From CAYYTU01 sp964474655 (lineage in GTDB: Bacteria; Chloroflexota; Anaerolineae; B4-G1), in contig CAYYTU010000092.1 of assembly GCA_964474655.1 (NCBI GenBank), positions 1 to 9,530 of the forward strand: DNA of 9,530 nt, written 5' to 3'. A program made the position numbers and the translations under genes. Each line of letters opens with the position of its first letter. The first letter of the stretch is position 1. This document shows, one piece after another, positions 7,774 to 9,530 of the stretch. The notes below the pieces were generated by a model. That model saw only the letters and a program-made list of their open reading frames with translations. It had not been told where the DNA came from and searched no databases.

Positions 7774-8925
7774 CTATCTCATCACAAATGGTAGGTATAC
7801 TTTTTCATTCAACTCTGCTGGTGGGGCGCTGCTTTCGCAAATCCCGTGCTTCCAGCAGTTATAGTAGGCATTGAGCAAAGGGACGAATTCCCCGGTAGCT
7901 TTCTGGTTGCCGGCCATAGAAGGATGATCATCGCCGGTTGGATATTCGAGCACGTTGGGATTGTCGTCGTCATCGCCATCGGTGATATGTTGGATGGTGT
8001 TGTTGGATACCCGGTGATGATTGCCAGTGTCTTGGCCAAAGTCATTGACGGTGGAGCTCCCGCCGTTGGTGGTAAGCACGTTATAGAAATCGAAGACGAC
8101 CACGTTGTGATGGGGGTAGTCTTTCAGCCAGTCGTTGACCAGCCAGTTATTGAAAGCGCGTGCGTTGGTCGCATAGGTGTCGTCCTGGACGGGCGGCGCG
8201 GTGACGACCACGAAGAGTTTGTCTTGTTGCGTTTCAAAGTATTCCAGGATGTCGTTGTAGATGCCTTTGGCGTTGGCGACAGTATGGTATGACGACCAAG
8301 ATGGTTCGCCGCGCAAGGGATTGTCACCCGTAGTAGGTGGATCGTTGGGGTTGCCTTTCAGGTTGGAGTTGGGGTAGCACGACTTGAACATAATGATCTC
8401 ATTCTCGCCGCCAGGGTCGGCTGGACGTGTGTAGGGAGGGTAAGAGGGTTTGTTATCCGTGGTGTATAGAGCGTTTAGATAGGTCTCATTGCCGAACCAT
8501 TCTCCCCAATGTCCAATGTCGGTGCAGTTTCCAATGTGTCCTGATCCCGAACCACCACACCCGTTACAGGTGGGGCAGGCTGGCCCCCATTCGTACGATG
8601 TATTGCTGACGAAGTAATTGTTCTCTCCCAGCTCGTCCCCTAATTTGCCGTTCCATTGGCTCAGCCATGCGTTCCCGACGGAGTGGTGGACGAAGACCAG
8701 CTTGACGACCTCACTGGGCGGCGTGGTGGTGATGGTATCCGTCGTCGTGGCTGACAATAGGGTTTCGTGAGCACCATAGCCGGGTTCTATCGTGTTGACT
8801 GGGATGGCTGCTGCGGCGGACGGCTTCGCAAGGCCGATGAGGCTCAGCGTGAAGAGGCTTGCTAACAATATCGCGCTTAACAGGAACGACAAAGGTCCTT
8901 CATTTGATTTCCAATAGCCATTCAT
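7774..8925 (-). CDS. Secreted SGNH-hydrolase-like protein with C-terminal YLP motif
   Basis: The 383-aa exported protein has a signal peptide (hydrophobic 12-32, likely cleavage near AAAA at 37-40), a Thr-rich linker to about 70, and an SGNH/GDSL-like fold. Suggested catalytic blocks are VFVHHSVG (77-84) with Ser82 as nucleophile, IIMFKSCYPNSN (177-188) as the second block with Asn186 or Asn188 possible, VVVTAPPVQ (239-247), and GDDHPSMAGNQ (331-341) carrying the Asp-x-His pair (D332/H334). Members of this fold are esterases or deacetylases of polysaccharides and lipids; the substrate here is unknown. An insert with CPTCNGCGG (117-125) adds cysteines rarely seen in the fold. The protein ends in KVYLPFVMR, a likely lineage-specific terminal motif. 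The start ATG 8925 has AAAGGAG just upstream. It is co-directional with the other secreted gene, but the 264-bp gap and hairpin between them suggest separate transcription. Confidence 0.82.
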   Translation of the reverse strand: MNGYWKSNEGPLSFLLSAILLASLFTLSLIGLAKPSAAAAIPVNTIEPGYGAHETLLSATTTDTITTTPPSEVVKLVFVHHSVGNAWLSQWNGKLGDELGENNYFVSNTSYEWGPACPTCNGCGGSGSGHIGNCTDIGHWGEWFGNETYLNALYTTDNKPSYPPYTRPADPGGENEIIMFKSCYPNSNLKGNPNDPPTTGDNPLRGEPSWSSYHTVANAKGIYNDILEYFETQQDKLFVVVTAPPVQDDTYATNARAFNNWLVNDWLKDYPHHNVVVFDFYNVLTTNGGSSTVNDFGQDTGNHHRVSNNTIQHITDGDDDDNPNVLEYPTGDDHPSMAGNQKATGEFVPLLNAYYNCWKHGICESSAPPAELNEKVYLPFVMR

Positions 8926-8929
8926 ACTT

Positions 8930-8936
8930 CTCCTTT
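8930..8936 (-). promoter_or_regulatory. Ribosome binding site of the SGNH-like gene
   Basis: The minus strand reads AAAGGAG (8936-8930), 4 nt before ATG 8925, which confirms this start. Confidence 0.65.
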
Positions 8937-8941
8937 ACTTG

Positions 8942-8993
8942 CCAGACTTCTGGTCTGGATAGAGGCTTGGATCGGTCCCTGTGTGCCAAGCCT
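8942..8993 (-). repeat. Two hairpins in the leader of the SGNH-like gene
   Basis: CCAGAC/GTCTGG (8942-8958, loop of 5) lies immediately upstream of the ribosome binding site. AGGCTTGG/CCAAGCCT (8963-8993, loop of 15) follows. Both stems are perfect (6 and 8 bp). They could shape the 5' leader of the mRNA or be ordinary short palindromic repeats; no known riboswitch is recognised. Confidence 0.45.
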
Positions 8994-9530
8994 GAGATTC
9001 TACTGCTTTCGCCGATTTAAGCAACTTTTGGACCGAAGGGGCAAAGACGAGTCCTGGACGGCCCAGGCTTGACCTCACCCGTGTTAAAGGATGCTGAAGC
9101 TTGGGCGGTACGGGGGGGTTGTCTCTGATGGTTTTGTCTGGGGTGGAACGTCTGCAGGGGAGCAGGTAGAGGATCGGTTTTGGGGCGTGAATCCTACCGG
9201 ATTACCATCTCTGGTTAGGCAAGGGGGTATTGACGATTGATGGAGGTGGGCGCTGCAAGGTTCTAAGGTTGACATATCTTTCGCACAGGGTCGCATTAGA
9301 CAATTCCCAATGCACTATAACACACTTAGTGGGTTTTTACCTGACGCGATTTGTGCGTTTGTCTGATGAACGCTTTTCGGAGGGCGTGGTGCTCGGTGTG
9401 ACGAGGTCTATGCCCCAAACTGGTGGTAATATTGGGTTGTGTTCTTGGGAGTTGATGAATTTCTTACCAGTTGAATTTGGACTTTGGATAAACCTTGCGT
9501 CAATCTTCAGCTTGACCTTTAACAAATTGG
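8994..9530. other. Gene-poor right end, no supportable gene
   Basis: About 540 bases carry only short open frames without credible start sites, codon pattern or recognisable domains. Visible structure is a 10-bp inverted repeat with one wobble, GCCCAGGCTT (9061-9070) with AAGCTTGGGC (9097-9106), a small CCTGG/CCAGG hairpin (9053-9067), and a G7 run at 9112-9118. TTGACA occurs at 9269-9274 on the plus strand, but no good -10 lies 16-18 bp after it. The DNA becomes more AT-rich from about 9260. A minus-strand frame from 9525 to 9337 is open to the window edge and could be the end of a gene outside the window. Confidence 0.5.

Noticed and set aside
9316..9337. CACTTAGTG followed by TTTTT as a terminator
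   Set aside because: The usable stem is only 3 bp and there is no upstream gene on that strand.
9084..9525. Two short minus-strand frames (9084-9296 and 9337-9525)
   Set aside because: Pro/Ser/Thr/Lys-rich with no domain. The second needs a TTG start at the window edge and could only be real as part of a gene outside the window.

Overview
The window looks like a chromosomal fragment from a moderately high-GC bacterium, most likely a member of the Chloroflexota (Anaerolineae/Caldilineae-like). The main clue is a short YLP-type motif in both secreted proteins: YLPALLRN just after one signal peptide, and YLPFVMR as the last seven residues of the other. I know this motif as common in Chloroflexota exported proteins. 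This is pattern recognition, not a database result. The many short palindromic repeats between genes also fit a genome of this kind.

Left part (1-4811, plus strand): the last 18 codons of an unidentified gene, then a tight three-gene operon. It encodes an AMP-forming acyl-CoA synthetase/ligase (177-1718), a class II glutamine amidotransferase of the asparagine synthase family (1726-3774), and a PP-loop ATPase of the N-acetyl-sugar amidotransferase (WbpG/PseA/WbuX-like) type (3771-4781). The genes are 7 bp apart and then overlap by 4 bp (ATGA). All three products activate a substrate by adenylation. Related ligase and AsnB genes often sit in exopolysaccharide, exosortase-associated or surface-glycan loci, so the operon probably makes or decorates an amidated sugar or acyl-amide of the cell surface. 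The substrate cannot be read from the sequence. Two hairpins close the operon.

Middle (4812-6378): a foldback repeat of about 170 bp; a minus-strand OmpR/PhoB-type response regulator (5191-5895) with no histidine kinase in view; and a gene-free stretch with a possible 11-bp-period operator and a dense run of short hairpins.

Right part (6379-8925, minus strand): two secreted proteins in the same direction. One (6379-7509) is a conserved-looking exported protein of unknown function. The other (7774-8925) is an SGNH-hydrolase-like exported protein with an HHS nucleophile block. Between them is a strong 46-nt hairpin (GGTCTCC/GGAGACC type). The last 600 bases hold leader hairpins for the SGNH gene and no gene I can support.

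Taken together, the window combines a cytoplasmic glycan/amide-building operon, a regulator and two cell-surface proteins. A functional link between the left operon and the right-hand genes is only a guess from proximity.
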